A stretch of DNA of 64,000 nt from a virus. Position 1 is the stretch's first letter. The number at the start of each line of letters is the position of its first letter. A model generated the notes under the pieces. The model made no database searches, was not told the origin of the DNA, and worked only from the letters and a program-made list of their open reading frames with translations. Shown here one piece after another: positions 14,998 through 24,100 of this stretch. Position numbers and translations under genes: made by a program. The stretch is from IMG/VR virus record IMGVR_UViG_3300034685_000230, positions 25,472 through 89,471 of that record; one strand, 5' to 3'.

Positions 14998-17850
14998 TCA
15001 AAAATACTTAACTTTACTGCTTCTACTCTTAGACATAAACTTGTTAAACACACCGTTGCTCTTAGCGGTTACCTCAAACGGTAGCTGCCAGCCCAGTGCG
15101 TTGTAAAAAGACTCAACTGGCTTAATAATTAGTCTTTCCTTCATCTTATCGTAGTCAACGTCAAGCTTACCCTCGATTAGCTGCCAGTACTGGCTTCCGT
15201 CCGGTACGGACAGCACGTACTCCTTCCTTTGGTTTAACTCACTATCACTCCATTTCTTAACGTATATGTACTTAACTTTACCGGTCTTAATCTTGTCAGT
15301 CTTTTTCTTAGCAAAGTAGTCGTTCCACACCCTGGCTCCCCTTATGTGAACGGGGAGGTTCTTGACGTATGAGTCGACGTTGTTCACCGATATGGGGAGA
15401 GCTATATCCTTTAGCTGGTACTCGTTCCTTAACCTCTCGCACTCTCGCACAACTATAGAGTCTACTCTGTCCTTACCATCAAGCTTTAGTATACTTAGCA
15501 AAACATTTTCTAAAAACGGTTTTAGCGCCTTCGGCGTGCTAGACCGTCTTAGGGATATACCGACGGACTTTAGCTTGTCTACCGGTACACCCTCGCTGAA
15601 TATAATGTGTATGGCGTACGCTTTCTTCGCCACAAATATCCCCGTGTCGGCTAGCCACTCGTTCTTTATAGTCAAAAAATTATTAGACCTACTTACCCTA
15701 TACTTGTAGAATATGTCTCTACACACCGAGTATATAGACTCGTTGATGTAGTCTTGACACTCCTTAGAGACAGCGGATATCTTCTTCAAAACTTCAGGGT
15801 CCCTCTCCGTTGGGTTGTAGTCTACCACGCCCTCGAGAGTAAATATGATTGAGTCGGTGTCGTTCGTTATAACATAGTCTTTTTCCTGGCTGGCTTGTGT
15901 CTTACCGTTTAGAAACTTATTCAGGAGGTAAGAACACGTTCTTATCAAGAGCTGGCCCGTAGTTGTAATACCCTCCGATATGTCTAAGTTGTACAGCCTG
16001 AAGCCCTCGTTAGCCGTAGCCCCGTAGACCGAGTTGTTGATGATTTTAACAGCCGTTTGGTAGACGTTGTACATGTTGTAGAGACTCTCGTTTCCCCGCT
16101 CTAAGTTGGCTAACATAAGCTTCTTATACTTTTCTCTCGACTGCATTATGTCGTCGATAACCTTAGCGATAATAGCATCATCTTTACTCTGGTCGACTAT
16201 CAGCCCGTTTGGTAGTAGGCAAAAGTTGTTGTCTCTCAGCCATCTCTTAAGGACCCCTAAGTTCTCAAACTTGCTCGGAAAACCCTTGTCTGTGTACAAG
16301 TCGTAATACTCAACTTCCATGTCGATATACTCTCTCTCAACGGACTTTAAGTTTACAGTACTCTTACTCTCAATATCTTTAAGGAGCCTAACGTCGTACT
16401 GCAGGTACTTCGGTAGCAGCTCGTCTCTAACGTACTCTAGACTGTCGATATTTAGCGCTTTTGCTATAGTGTAAGCGACTAGCTGCTGGTAGCAGTCTAC
16501 CCTGCCGACCAATGTTTCGGTAGACAGTAAAAACGTTTTAACTATTGACGGGTATAGGGACTTAAAGTCTAGGTCAGACACCCACTTGAACAGTCCCTTA
16601 AGCGGTGGCTTTACGTACGCTCCTAAGTACTTATCCTTCGAAGTGTGCTTTGGTTTTGATGGAAGCACGTAGTTCCAGCCGCTCTCCTCCCTACGCCTAA
16701 CAGCCTCCATTAAGAGAAGGTTGTCTATAACTCGAGTCTCGTAAAATATGTCCTGAAAGTTAACCTTTGAGATGTTTCTTATCGTAACAGCTAAGTTTAT
16801 TATCTTCAGCTTGTCTTCCAGCATTGTTAGCAAGCGTACGTCTTGAACGTTGTACTTGCAAAACTTAGTAAAATCACTTAAGTACAAGTCGGACGGGTCA
16901 ACGTACTCTTCGTCACCCGCGCCGTTGATTAGCTTTGACTCGCCGAGTTCTTCCTCGGCGATGTACTTCAGCGCGTACGACGGTTTTTCGGTGTCGGTGT
17001 ACTTCTTGTACAGCGTTAGCATGTCTACAACGTCTATACCTGGGATAACGTTGTCCATGTCTAAGTCTTGGTTGTTTTCAAGCGCGTACCTAACCTTTGA
17101 GCTAACGTAGTCAAACGGGCTTAACACTCTAAGCCCGTCTACACCGATGTAGTCGACTACCTTCCTACAGATGTACGGAATGTCAAACTTAGAATTCCAA
17201 GCGGTTACAATGTCCGGGTAGTTCTTCTTAACAAACTGTATAAACGAAACGAGTAGCGCTTTGGGACTGTCAAAGAGGTATACCTCTACCTCACCGTACT
17301 CCCTTACTTCCTTCTCAACTTTCGCCTGCGCGACTGATCGCTTGTTAGCTTCGTCTCTAGTTAGCAAAAACCACGAGTAAAACTTACTCGTGTAGTTGTC
17401 GTATACCGTTACGGCGTTTATGTCGGCTAGGTTGTTCTTAAAGCTAGGCATGTTCCCGTCGGTGACGTAAGTCTCAATGTCTAGGTAGAATATTCTCGGG
17501 GATATAGTCGACGGAAACTCTACGTTGTAGAACGAGTCACACACAAACCTCTGCTCGGGTGACACGTCCGCTTCCCCGTGCGGTAGGTTGGATGACTTGT
17601 AGAGTTCGTACGCTTCCTTAGGGCTAACGTACACTTTTACTAATTCTTCACCCGTGTTTAAGTGCTTGTAGACAGTATCGTTGACACCGTACCTACGGTA
17701 TCTAGAAGACATAAAAATGTAGTGGTCGAAGGGAACTGAAGCGTAGTTAAGTCGGTGTGCCCCCCTCACCCTGTAGTACATGTCAATGCAGCGGTTCTTA
17801 CTGTTATACTTTATCTTAGTAGGTAAAAAATTAATCTTTCTATGCGTCAC
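14998..17850 (-). CDS. family B DNA polymerase (gp43-like)
   Basis: A 950-aa protein with an N-terminal 3'-5' exonuclease (FYLDIETYV, Asp/Glu near residues 124-126; NSKFDIPYI; Tyr-Asp block VQDVRLL). The polymerase follows: motif A DLDFKSLYPSI near 428, motif B KIINNSVYGA near 607, motif C NDTDSI near 663. The length and fused proofreading match T4 gp43. It is the replicative enzyme, working with the clamp and loader at 34-37 kb and the helicase at 40 kb. GTG start. No intein or intron interrupts it. Confidence 0.95.
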   Translation of the reverse strand: MTHRKINFLPTKIKYNSKNRCIDMYYRVRGAHRLNYASVPFDHYIFMSSRYRRYGVNDTVYKHLNTGEELVKVYVSPKEAYELYKSSNLPHGEADVSPEQRFVCDSFYNVEFPSTISPRIFYLDIETYVTDGNMPSFKNNLADINAVTVYDNYTSKFYSWFLLTRDEANKRSVAQAKVEKEVREYGEVEVYLFDSPKALLVSFIQFVKKNYPDIVTAWNSKFDIPYICRKVVDYIGVDGLRVLSPFDYVSSKVRYALENNQDLDMDNVIPGIDVVDMLTLYKKYTDTEKPSYALKYIAEEELGESKLINGAGDEEYVDPSDLYLSDFTKFCKYNVQDVRLLTMLEDKLKIINLAVTIRNISKVNFQDIFYETRVIDNLLLMEAVRRREESGWNYVLPSKPKHTSKDKYLGAYVKPPLKGLFKWVSDLDFKSLYPSIVKTFLLSTETLVGRVDCYQQLVAYTIAKALNIDSLEYVRDELLPKYLQYDVRLLKDIESKSTVNLKSVEREYIDMEVEYYDLYTDKGFPSKFENLGVLKRWLRDNNFCLLPNGLIVDQSKDDAIIAKVIDDIMQSREKYKKLMLANLERGNESLYNMYNVYQTAVKIINNSVYGATANEGFRLYNLDISEGITTTGQLLIRTCSYLLNKFLNGKTQASQEKDYVITNDTDSIIFTLEGVVDYNPTERDPEVLKKISAVSKECQDYINESIYSVCRDIFYKYRVSRSNNFLTIKNEWLADTGIFVAKKAYAIHIIFSEGVPVDKLKSVGISLRRSSTPKALKPFLENVLLSILKLDGKDRVDSIVVRECERLRNEYQLKDIALPISVNNVDSYVKNLPVHIRGARVWNDYFAKKKTDKIKTGKVKYIYVKKWSDSELNQRKEYVLSVPDGSQYWQLIEGKLDVDYDKMKERLIIKPVESFYNALGWQLPFEVTAKSNGVFNKFMSKSRSSKVKYF

Positions 17851-17905
17851 TTTAGCCAGCTGTTAACTTCTAACCCCCCTTCAAACTTGCTCTTCTCAAC
17901 ACTCA

Positions 17906-18700
17906 CTAAACTTCTAAAATTCTACTAAGACGACTGGCCTGCCACTCCTCCGCCTCACCCTTCGCTTTCTTAGCTACGGCTCGGGCATCTTCTATCTCTA
18001 CGCTATTATCCGCTAGCGTGTCAGCTAGAACCGTAGCGTACACGGCGTTTCTAGCCGCTCTGGCGGTAAGCTTCGCGGCACTCACCGCGCTACCGTCAGT
18101 TAGCGAGGCAAACATGTCGCTTAGAGCTATTAACCGGCTGTGGTGGGAGTCAACCTCGCGCGTACACATTGCCTTAGACTTAACCGACCGGCTGAAAATA
18201 TCATGCACCCACTGCCGGGTGTGGTCGTAGTTAATCTTGTGTACGTACGCTTTCCTACACGCAAACGCATTGGTTAGGAAGCGCGCCGCGTCTACCGCGC
18301 TGAACAGGTAAGCGTTGTCAGGGTACATTTTTTCGTACAGCGCAAGCACGTACTCCACACAGTCGGAGGCAAACTTTCGAGCCGCGTCCTCAGTCCAACC
18401 GGTGCATTCTCTCACAAGCCTACACTCTCGAGCAACGTACTCGTCACCGCAGTCAACCACCTCTTGACCAACCTCAGTTTTGAATATTCTAGGACCCAAC
18501 CGGTTTAGTAGCTGTCTAGTATCGGCAACGTGGTACCCGTTTGAACACCCCTTTAACTCTCCGTCGGCTAGACTCATCCACTCACCGGGAGTCCAGCTGC
18601 CGTTTCTGCTAAGCGTGGGTAGAGACCACTTAACCGTGTCGCCGTGACACGAGTACCCTGACTCGTTGAGTACCTTGTAGAGGTTAACTTTCCTTTCCAC
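17906..18700 (-). CDS. unknown protein with a CSNGYHV-type N-terminal domain
   Basis: 264 aa from a GTG with AGGAGG 7 nt upstream. Residues about 30-100 (WSLPTL...GEWMSLADGELKGCSNGYHV...LGPRIFKTEV) match a module I have seen in phage and bacterial proteins of unknown function (DUF7666-like). The second half is Ala-rich helix with many Asp/His (TREVDSHHSRL). A promoter lies about 90 nt upstream. Function unknown. Confidence 0.6.
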   Translation of the reverse strand: MERKVNLYKVLNESGYSCHGDTVKWSLPTLSRNGSWTPGEWMSLADGELKGCSNGYHVADTRQLLNRLGPRIFKTEVGQEVVDCGDEYVARECRLVRECTGWTEDAARKFASDCVEYVLALYEKMYPDNAYLFSAVDAARFLTNAFACRKAYVHKINYDHTRQWVHDIFSRSVKSKAMCTREVDSHHSRLIALSDMFASLTDGSAVSAAKLTARAARNAVYATVLADTLADNSVEIEDARAVAKKAKGEAEEWQASRLSRILEV

Positions 18701-18787
18701 AGCATTTCCTCCTTTGTTTAATGAAAAATATTTTCTATTACTATAACACTTTGACTTTTTTTCTCTCCTATTTTATTACCTACACTT

Positions 18788-18815
18788 ATTATATCACATT
18801 TCTTTATAAAGTAAA
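18788..18815 (-). promoter_or_regulatory. sigma-A type promoter for the 264-aa gene
   Basis: On the minus strand TTTACT (18815-18810), a 16-bp spacer and TGATATAAT with TATAAT at 18793-18788, in an AT-rich gap of about 200 bases (18701-18905) with no gene. Confidence 0.7.
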
Positions 18816-18905
18816 CTAGCAATCAACACAAAATATACTTAACACGCTTACATGATATTTTTCTACTAGCTATTTATTCATTTTTTTATATACTGTACAC
18901 TACTA

Positions 18906-19199
18906 TTATAACTCCCTCATGTACAAGTCACCCACGAAGTCAAACTGAGTGCCGTACGGCCACTCGTCAGGATCGTCGTAGTCACTTTTTCTCTCCGTTA
19001 CCCTAAAGCTACTCTCCGCGACTACTACCGCTACAACAACGCCGCCCTCCGTAACCTCGTCTGGAATTCCGTCTGGGTCGTCTGAGTAGTCGTCAAGTAT
19101 GTTTTGAGCCATTCTCATCGCATCTTCCTTACTGTCGGCTAAGTACTTACAGTTGTTAAATTTATCGTAGACAATCCACCTAACTCTTTTGTCTTCCAT
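18906..19199 (-). CDS. small acidic protein of unknown function
   Basis: A 97-aa protein with ATG at 19199, AAGGAGAG upstream. Acidic, with an N-terminal segment WIVYDKFNNCKYLADSKEDAMRMAQNIL and several Asp/Pro repeats (DDPDGIPD, YDDPDEWPYG). No family recognised. Part of a cluster of small leftward genes. Confidence 0.6.
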   Translation of the reverse strand: MEDKRVRWIVYDKFNNCKYLADSKEDAMRMAQNILDDYSDDPDGIPDEVTEGGVVVAVVVAESSFRVTERKSDYDDPDEWPYGTQFDFVGDLYMREL

Positions 19200-19304
19200 C
19201 TTACTCTCCTTTTTACTTATAGTTAATATACACCAACAACTTATTATCTATGATCTTTTCATTCAGACTAAATGCTTGCAAAATATAAATTAATAATATA
19301 GAAA

Positions 19305-19419
19305 TACTGAGTGTATCAGAGTACCTGTGGAACACAGGGAATTTACGCCTGTGGAGACTTCGGAAGTCTGTAGTCGCTGAAGCAGGAAGACTACAACTTT
19401 TAAGTTGTAGTTAGTTCAC
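19305..19419 (+). ncRNA. orphan IS200/IS605-type right end, omega-RNA-like
   Basis: Successive hairpins CCTGTGgaacACAGG, AGACTTCGGAAGTCT and ACTACAACTT/AAGTTGTAGT are joined by GTCGCTGAAGCAGGAAG and end in TAGTTCAC (boundary 19419). The CTGAAGCAGGAAG plus hairpin plus TAGTTCAC arrangement is that of IS200/IS605 right ends, which are transcribed as TnpB guide RNA. Any guide would start at 19420 (CAAAATCTCTTTATTTTTTC). No tnpA or tnpB lies in the window. Only weak promoter-like sequence (TTCAGA, 16 bp, TATAAA) is seen upstream. Confidence 0.55.
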
Positions 19420-19439
19420 CAAAATCTCTTTATTTTTTC

Positions 19440-19691
19440 TTATCTTTCTTTTTTATTTCTTCTAACTTTGTATTCTTCATACTTAAGCTCTTTGATTACT
19501 TCCCACGTGGGTTCATCCTCGTTGTATACTTCGCACCACGTGTTAAAGATGTCCTTTAACAGGGCGCGACACTCTTGTTCAGAAAAATTGCCGGCTGAAC
19601 CAGCACTAACACAAACACTCATTATTTTGTCAAGTAGAAAATCTTTTTTTAAAACTAACTTTTTAAGTTCATCGACACTTAAATCCACCAT
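19440..19691 (-). CDS. small protein of unknown function
   Basis: An 83-aa helical charged protein. ATG 19691 follows AAAGGAGGATAAAG. Its segment DKIMSVCVSAGSAGNFSEQE, then CRALLKDI...WCEV, is repeated in a decayed copy at 20158-20329, so the gene was duplicated. It ends where the omega-RNA-like sequence converges on it from the plus strand. Confidence 0.6.
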   Translation of the reverse strand: MVDLSVDELKKLVLKKDFLLDKIMSVCVSAGSAGNFSEQECRALLKDIFNTWCEVYNEDEPTWEVIKELKYEEYKVRRNKKER

Positions 19692-19745
19692 TACTTTATC
19701 CTCCTTTTACTTTGTATATATTTGAAACCTATTCCTAACTAAAAC

Positions 19746-20156
19746 CTAGTCTGTGAGTAATTTATCTTGGTTCTCCCTTACAGCCACTGCGGAGGCGTAG
19801 TCAGTCTCAAGCTGAGCGTAGTAATCAGCGTTAAAGCTAGTTATAAACTTGTATACTTCGATCTTACCCCTTTCCAAACCTTCCTGAATAATTCTAACAA
19901 ACTCTTTAATTGCTTCTACAATGTTACTTTGAGTGTCCTCCGAACAGGGAGTGTCAAACAAGACGCGAATTTTTACTTTTCTCTCTCCGGTTGGATGGTT
20001 TATTAGTATACCTGAATCATTCATTACAGAGTAGCTAAACATGCAATCAACGTCAATAGAACAGTCGTTAATGTCTTCTCGCTTTGAATTAACAAAGTCC
20101 CTAAACTCGCTTAGCTTCATGTGTATGAGTTCTTCACGCTTCGCTAAGTTAGTCAT
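19746..20156 (-). CDS. protein of unknown function
   Basis: A 136-aa protein, ATG at 20156, lying between the gene at 19440 and that gene's frameshifted paralogue. It has an N-terminal charged helix (KREELIHMKLSEFRDFVNS) followed by alternating hydrophobics (CMFSYSVMNDSGILINHP, KVKIRVLFDTP). No recognised family; small accessory phage protein. Confidence 0.6.
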   Translation of the reverse strand: MTNLAKREELIHMKLSEFRDFVNSKREDINDCSIDVDCMFSYSVMNDSGILINHPTGERKVKIRVLFDTPCSEDTQSNIVEAIKEFVRIIQEGLERGKIEVYKFITSFNADYYAQLETDYASAVAVRENQDKLLTD

Positions 20157-20157
20157 C

Positions 20158-20329
20158 TTACGCCTCTTCTTTTAATTTTCTAACTATTCTCCACACGGAG
20201 TCGTATTCTCTCTCTACTTCACACCACACCGCGTCAATGTCTTTTAATACAGCGCGACACTCATACTCAGGAAAACCGCTGCCAGTAGGACTAGCGTTTA
20301 ACGTGAACTGTTAGAATCTTATCTAACAT
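20158..20329 (-). pseudogene. frameshifted paralogue of the 83-aa gene at 19440
   Basis: From an ATG at 20329 the frame reads MLDKILTVHVKR and stops. In the next frame the rest continues ASPTGSGFPEYECRAVLKDI...WCEVEREYDSVWRIVRKLKEEA to a TAA at 20158. The two halves align with DKIMSVCVSAG...EQECRALLKDI...WCEV of the neighbour, so one base has been lost or gained. The rest of the roughly 356-base interval to 20512 holds a promoter and a terminator. Confidence 0.6.
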
Positions 20330-20430
20330 GGAACCTAACTACAGTGTTACCTTTCTTAACTCCACAATATTCAAGTCAGACACTACACTACCTTTCTTCT
20401 TCTATTCTTCATTCCATTATTCACGTGTAT

Positions 20431-20459
20431 ATTATACCATACTGCTACTAAAAAGTAAA
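20431..20459 (-). promoter_or_regulatory. sigma-A type promoter
   Basis: On the minus strand TTTACT (20459-20454), a 17-bp spacer ending TATGG, and TATAAT (20436-20431). It reads leftwards into the small genes at 19.4-20.3 kb, starting right behind the terminator of the AbrB-type gene. Confidence 0.75.
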
Positions 20460-20461
20460 CA

Positions 20462-20488
20462 GGCCGACACTACAACGTGTGTCGACCT
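20462..20488 (-). terminator. terminator of the AbrB-type gene
   Basis: On the minus strand AGGTCGACAC-loop-GTGTCGGCCT, with one or two mismatches, followed by GTTTACTTTTT. It overlaps the edge of the promoter that starts the next transcript. Confidence 0.55.
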
Positions 20489-20512
20489 GTACAGTACTTA
20501 CTCAACAATCCT

Positions 20513-20725
20513 TTACGCGGTTTTAACTCGCTTTCTTCTATACCTTTCAGAACGGCTATTGGGTTTTAAATCAAACTGGCTACTCACCGGGGTTACCAAC
20601 AGCTGGTGATCCTCGGGGTCATACTTCATGAACACTACGTCACCGGGGTTGACCCTCAAGGATTTTAAAATACCCGGTGGTAGAATAATCCTATTCATCG
20701 AGTCAACCTTTGCCGTAGCTTCCAT
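20513..20725 (-). CDS. AbrB/SpoVT/MazE-type transcription regulator
   Basis: 70 aa from ATG 20725, with GGAGGGG about 11 nt upstream; the frame is open to a GTG at 20737. The swapped-hairpin signature is clear: AKVDSMNRIILPPGILKSLRVNPGDVVF. Such small dimeric proteins bind AT-rich or palindromic operators. The short basic tail (RSERYRRKRVK) would add DNA contact. Possible targets include the TGGACA repeats 400 bp upstream. Its role as phage regulator or antitoxin-like protein is inferred. Confidence 0.85.
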   Translation of the reverse strand: MEATAKVDSMNRIILPPGILKSLRVNPGDVVFMKYDPEDHQLLVTPVSSQFDLKPNSRSERYRRKRVKTA

Positions 20726-20769
20726 TAAAACGCCCACCCCTCCACAGTTACTCGTGTGATAAATTATTT

Positions 20770-21090
20770 CTACTCACTAACAACTTCTACCTTTAACTTA
20801 CCCCCACTGTCTAACTCACCACTGCTATAATTTAAGTCATCCGTGTTTGAATTCTGTTCTAGCGCCGTAGACCTGTAGTAGTCTATTACTTTATTTATCT
20901 GTTCTTGAAACTCATCTTGGCTAATGTACTCCTTCTCTACTAGTAGCCTAGCCAACGCTTCTAACCTAACGACAACTTGAAACACCGACACCTCAGTCTC
21001 GCTAAGCTGTGACTCTAGCACTGCCACTTTCTTGCCCAGCTGTCCTACTCCCTTAGCTTGAGTCGAACCGTTCTTAGACCTACTTCCCAC
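20770..21090 (-). CDS. coiled-coil protein of unknown function
   Basis: A 106-aa protein with GTG start after GGGAGGG. Basic N-terminus (GSRSKNGSTQAKG), central coiled coil (LGKKVAVLESQLSETEVSVFQ, residues about 20-75), acidic Ser-rich tail. Just upstream lie four TGGACA motifs. Function unknown. Confidence 0.55.
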   Translation of the reverse strand: MGSRSKNGSTQAKGVGQLGKKVAVLESQLSETEVSVFQVVVRLEALARLLVEKEYISQDEFQEQINKVIDYYRSTALEQNSNTDDLNYSSGELDSGGKLKVEVVSE

Positions 21091-21124
21091 ACTTATCCCT
21101 CCCTAAATTCTACACCACTCATAT

Positions 21125-21171
21125 TGGACATAATGGACACTAACGGTAACTATAATGGACATAATGGACAC
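21125..21171. repeat. paired direct repeats of TGGACATAATGGACAC, operator-like
   Basis: TGGACATAATGGACAC occurs at 21125-21140 and again at 21156-21171, 31 bp apart (about three DNA turns). Each contains TGGACA twice, giving four TGGACA boxes. They lie in the 93-base gap upstream of the coiled-coil gene and downstream of the RNR stop. Likely a regulator-binding site. Confidence 0.6.
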
Positions 21172-21183
21172 CGCGCTACCTCA

Positions 21184-24100
21184 CTATATAGTGCACGTTG
21201 GGCACGAAGTACCAAAGTGCATAAACTCCTCGATAGACGGGCTCTCCTTAACCTCCTCACAGTCATCCTCTGCAAGCTTCCTGCTGTCGTACAGCGACAG
21301 GTAGTACTTGTTCAAGTCGGCGAGCATCTTGCTAGCCGCGTCTGGGATACTCTTAACAACGATCTCCTTTCCCCTTAAAGACTTGTAGAACCAAACCTCG
21401 GACCCAGCTATGTCGCTCAGCGTGCTGACTAAGTCCTCAATGTCTACTCCCGAGCGTAGGGCTAAGCTTATGACTCTACCCAGAGCCTCGGTTATGGACT
21501 TTAGGATACTCCCTGACTTACCTATCGAGATAAACGTTTCGAACATTCTCTTATCGTCGTCGAAGTTTGCCGTTATGTAGATTGAACCGTACGGGGAGCT
21601 ACACTTCGTGGTTACTCCCTGCACGAACTGCGGCCGCGGCCTGACCCTCCCCTTCTGACCCCCTGACTCATCCCTGTCTATCTTCTTAATCGGTTGCCCG
21701 CTACGCGAACCGTCCCTGTATATCGTGACTCCCTTGATACCGTTGTCGAAACAGTACTCGTAAATTTTTCTAACGTCATCGACGGTTGACTCACTCGGCA
21801 TGTTAACCGTCTTACTTATAGCGCTGTCGATGTACGGAGCGAAGACGGCAACCGCCCTAACGTGCTGCTCAGGCGTGATGTCGTGAGCCTTGACTAGCAA
21901 CCCCCTCGCCTTGTTCTCCTCGTTGTACAGCCGGTGGTAGTACGTTAGCTGCCGCCTCTCAGTGGGAGACACGACAACGTCTCTAGTCCACTCGTATGAA
22001 AAGTTAGGCTCGATTCCCGAGCTTGTGTTTAACAGTATCGATATCGTCCCGGTAGGTGCGATCGACAACCTTCTCGAGTTTCTCAAGCCACCCTTGCCCC
22101 TCTCAGTACTGAACACCGACTTAAACAACTCTAAGACAAGCTCGTCGCTTACAATGTAGCTTCGGTCGTTGTACACGCACGCCAGTGCGTTCTTAAAGGA
22201 CACGGGTAAGTCGGAGTTAGGGATAACTTCGCTTACTATACTGTCTATACTACTACTCGATATATCCGAGCCCCTCACAACCCTAGTTAGGTAGTTTCTC
22301 TCACCGCTCTCCTCGTCGAAGTGTGGGTAGGGTCCCTTCAACAAGGCTATGGCTGCGGATGCTATCAGGGAGTACTCGGCTAAAATTCTAGCAACACTCA
22401 GCGAGAACTCCTCGAACTCCCTCGAACCGTACTTAATCCCCATCATAATGCACGCGTCTGCCAACCCCATGATACCCAGTCCGACCGGGCGAATGTCCTT
22501 AGTATTCTTCTCTATCTTCTTCAGCGGGTAGTTTGTTACGTCAATAACTAAGTCTAGGTAGTACACCGACCGCAAGACCTGGTCCTTAAACTCCTTGTAG
22601 TTGAAGCTACGGTTCTCGTCTACGAACTCAGCTAGGTTGATCGACCCAAGGTTGCAGCTAGAGTCGTTAGGCAGCGGCTGCTCACCGCACTGCAGGCTGT
22701 TGACAAAGTACAGCTCCGAGTCGGTGCTGGTAGGTAGTACCGTGCAGATGTTGTGGTACTCGTCTACGGTACCGTTGTAGACCGTTTCCTTACCTATGTA
22801 GCTTATGCTTATAATCCTATTGTTGTAGTGCTGGGACGGTTTTCTCACCCTACCGTAGTCTTCCAACGGTAGCGGTTCCTCTAAAAGCTTAGCTTGTGCT
22901 TCACCCTTACTGTATTTACTAATTGATTCTTTTTTTTCTAATTGTTTATTTAGCTTAGCATTTAAATCTATACGACGTTTAGAAAATCGTTCTTGAATTT
23001 CTTTTCTTTTATCAGCTATTAGTTGTCTTCTTTCTTCACGTGTAGTACTACTGTTAGTTTTAAGAACGGCTAGTTTATGCCCACACTCCGAAGAACATGC
23101 GGAAATTTCTCTTCTATTAAAGGGAACGGTAAACTTTTTACCACAAACTTCACAGTATTTTTCTACGTAAATACTATTCTCGTTAATAAAACATTTTAAA
23201 TCAGTGTACTGCTGGCATACTTCTAACTTTTTAGCCAACCTGTCCTGTAAATACCTATCACGTAGATTACTTATTTCTCTTTTAATATTGTCAACCACTG
23301 TATTATTATCAATATTAGTATATTTTTGTCTAAGTTCTGAACTTTGATTAAAATTACTCTTAATGGCTTCTCTTGTTTTTTCCTGAATTTCTAACCTATT
23401 CAACTCCACATCATGTAAAATTTTGCTCCCTACCCACAAGCTGTCGCCTGCGCGCAGCTCTGAAACCTCCTTGTACTCACCGCTCTCCGTCTTAAACTTG
23501 TGGTCCCCGGTTGCTTTGATAACGGAGCCGTCAAACAGTTTGATTTCATAAACATCCTTATCGTAGCCGGTAACCCTCGGGTTTCGCATTGTCTTGACAA
23601 CGATATGGTTGTCGCTGTTCAAGCAGTATACCGGTACGTCCTTACCCTCCTCGGCTAGCTGCTTAAACGCTACGGCGTTTCTACCGTCGGCTGTCGCTAC
23701 TAGGGTGTCACCCGTCAAGCACGGGTTTGTAGCCTCAATACGATACCTCCCGTCACTCTTGAGCAAGTTGTCCCGGTTTGCCGTGTCGATAAAGAATAAC
23801 CCAGGGTCTCCGTTCTTATGCGCGTTTTGACAGATCTTGTCCCACAGATTTCTCGCCTTAACGGTCTTTACCACGCGGCCTGAAGCTGGAGACACTAGGT
23901 CGTACACGCCGTCGCTTCTCAAAGCCTCCATAAACTTGTCGTCCACGGCTACGGAGATGTTGAAGTAGTTTAGGTTACCGTCGCTTTCCTTACATGAGAC
24001 AAACTCCTCGATGTCCGGGTGGTGCACGTTAAGGATTCCCATCAGCGCCGCGCGCCTCTTTCCACCCTGAACTACACTCGAACCCATCGCGTTCCAGTTG

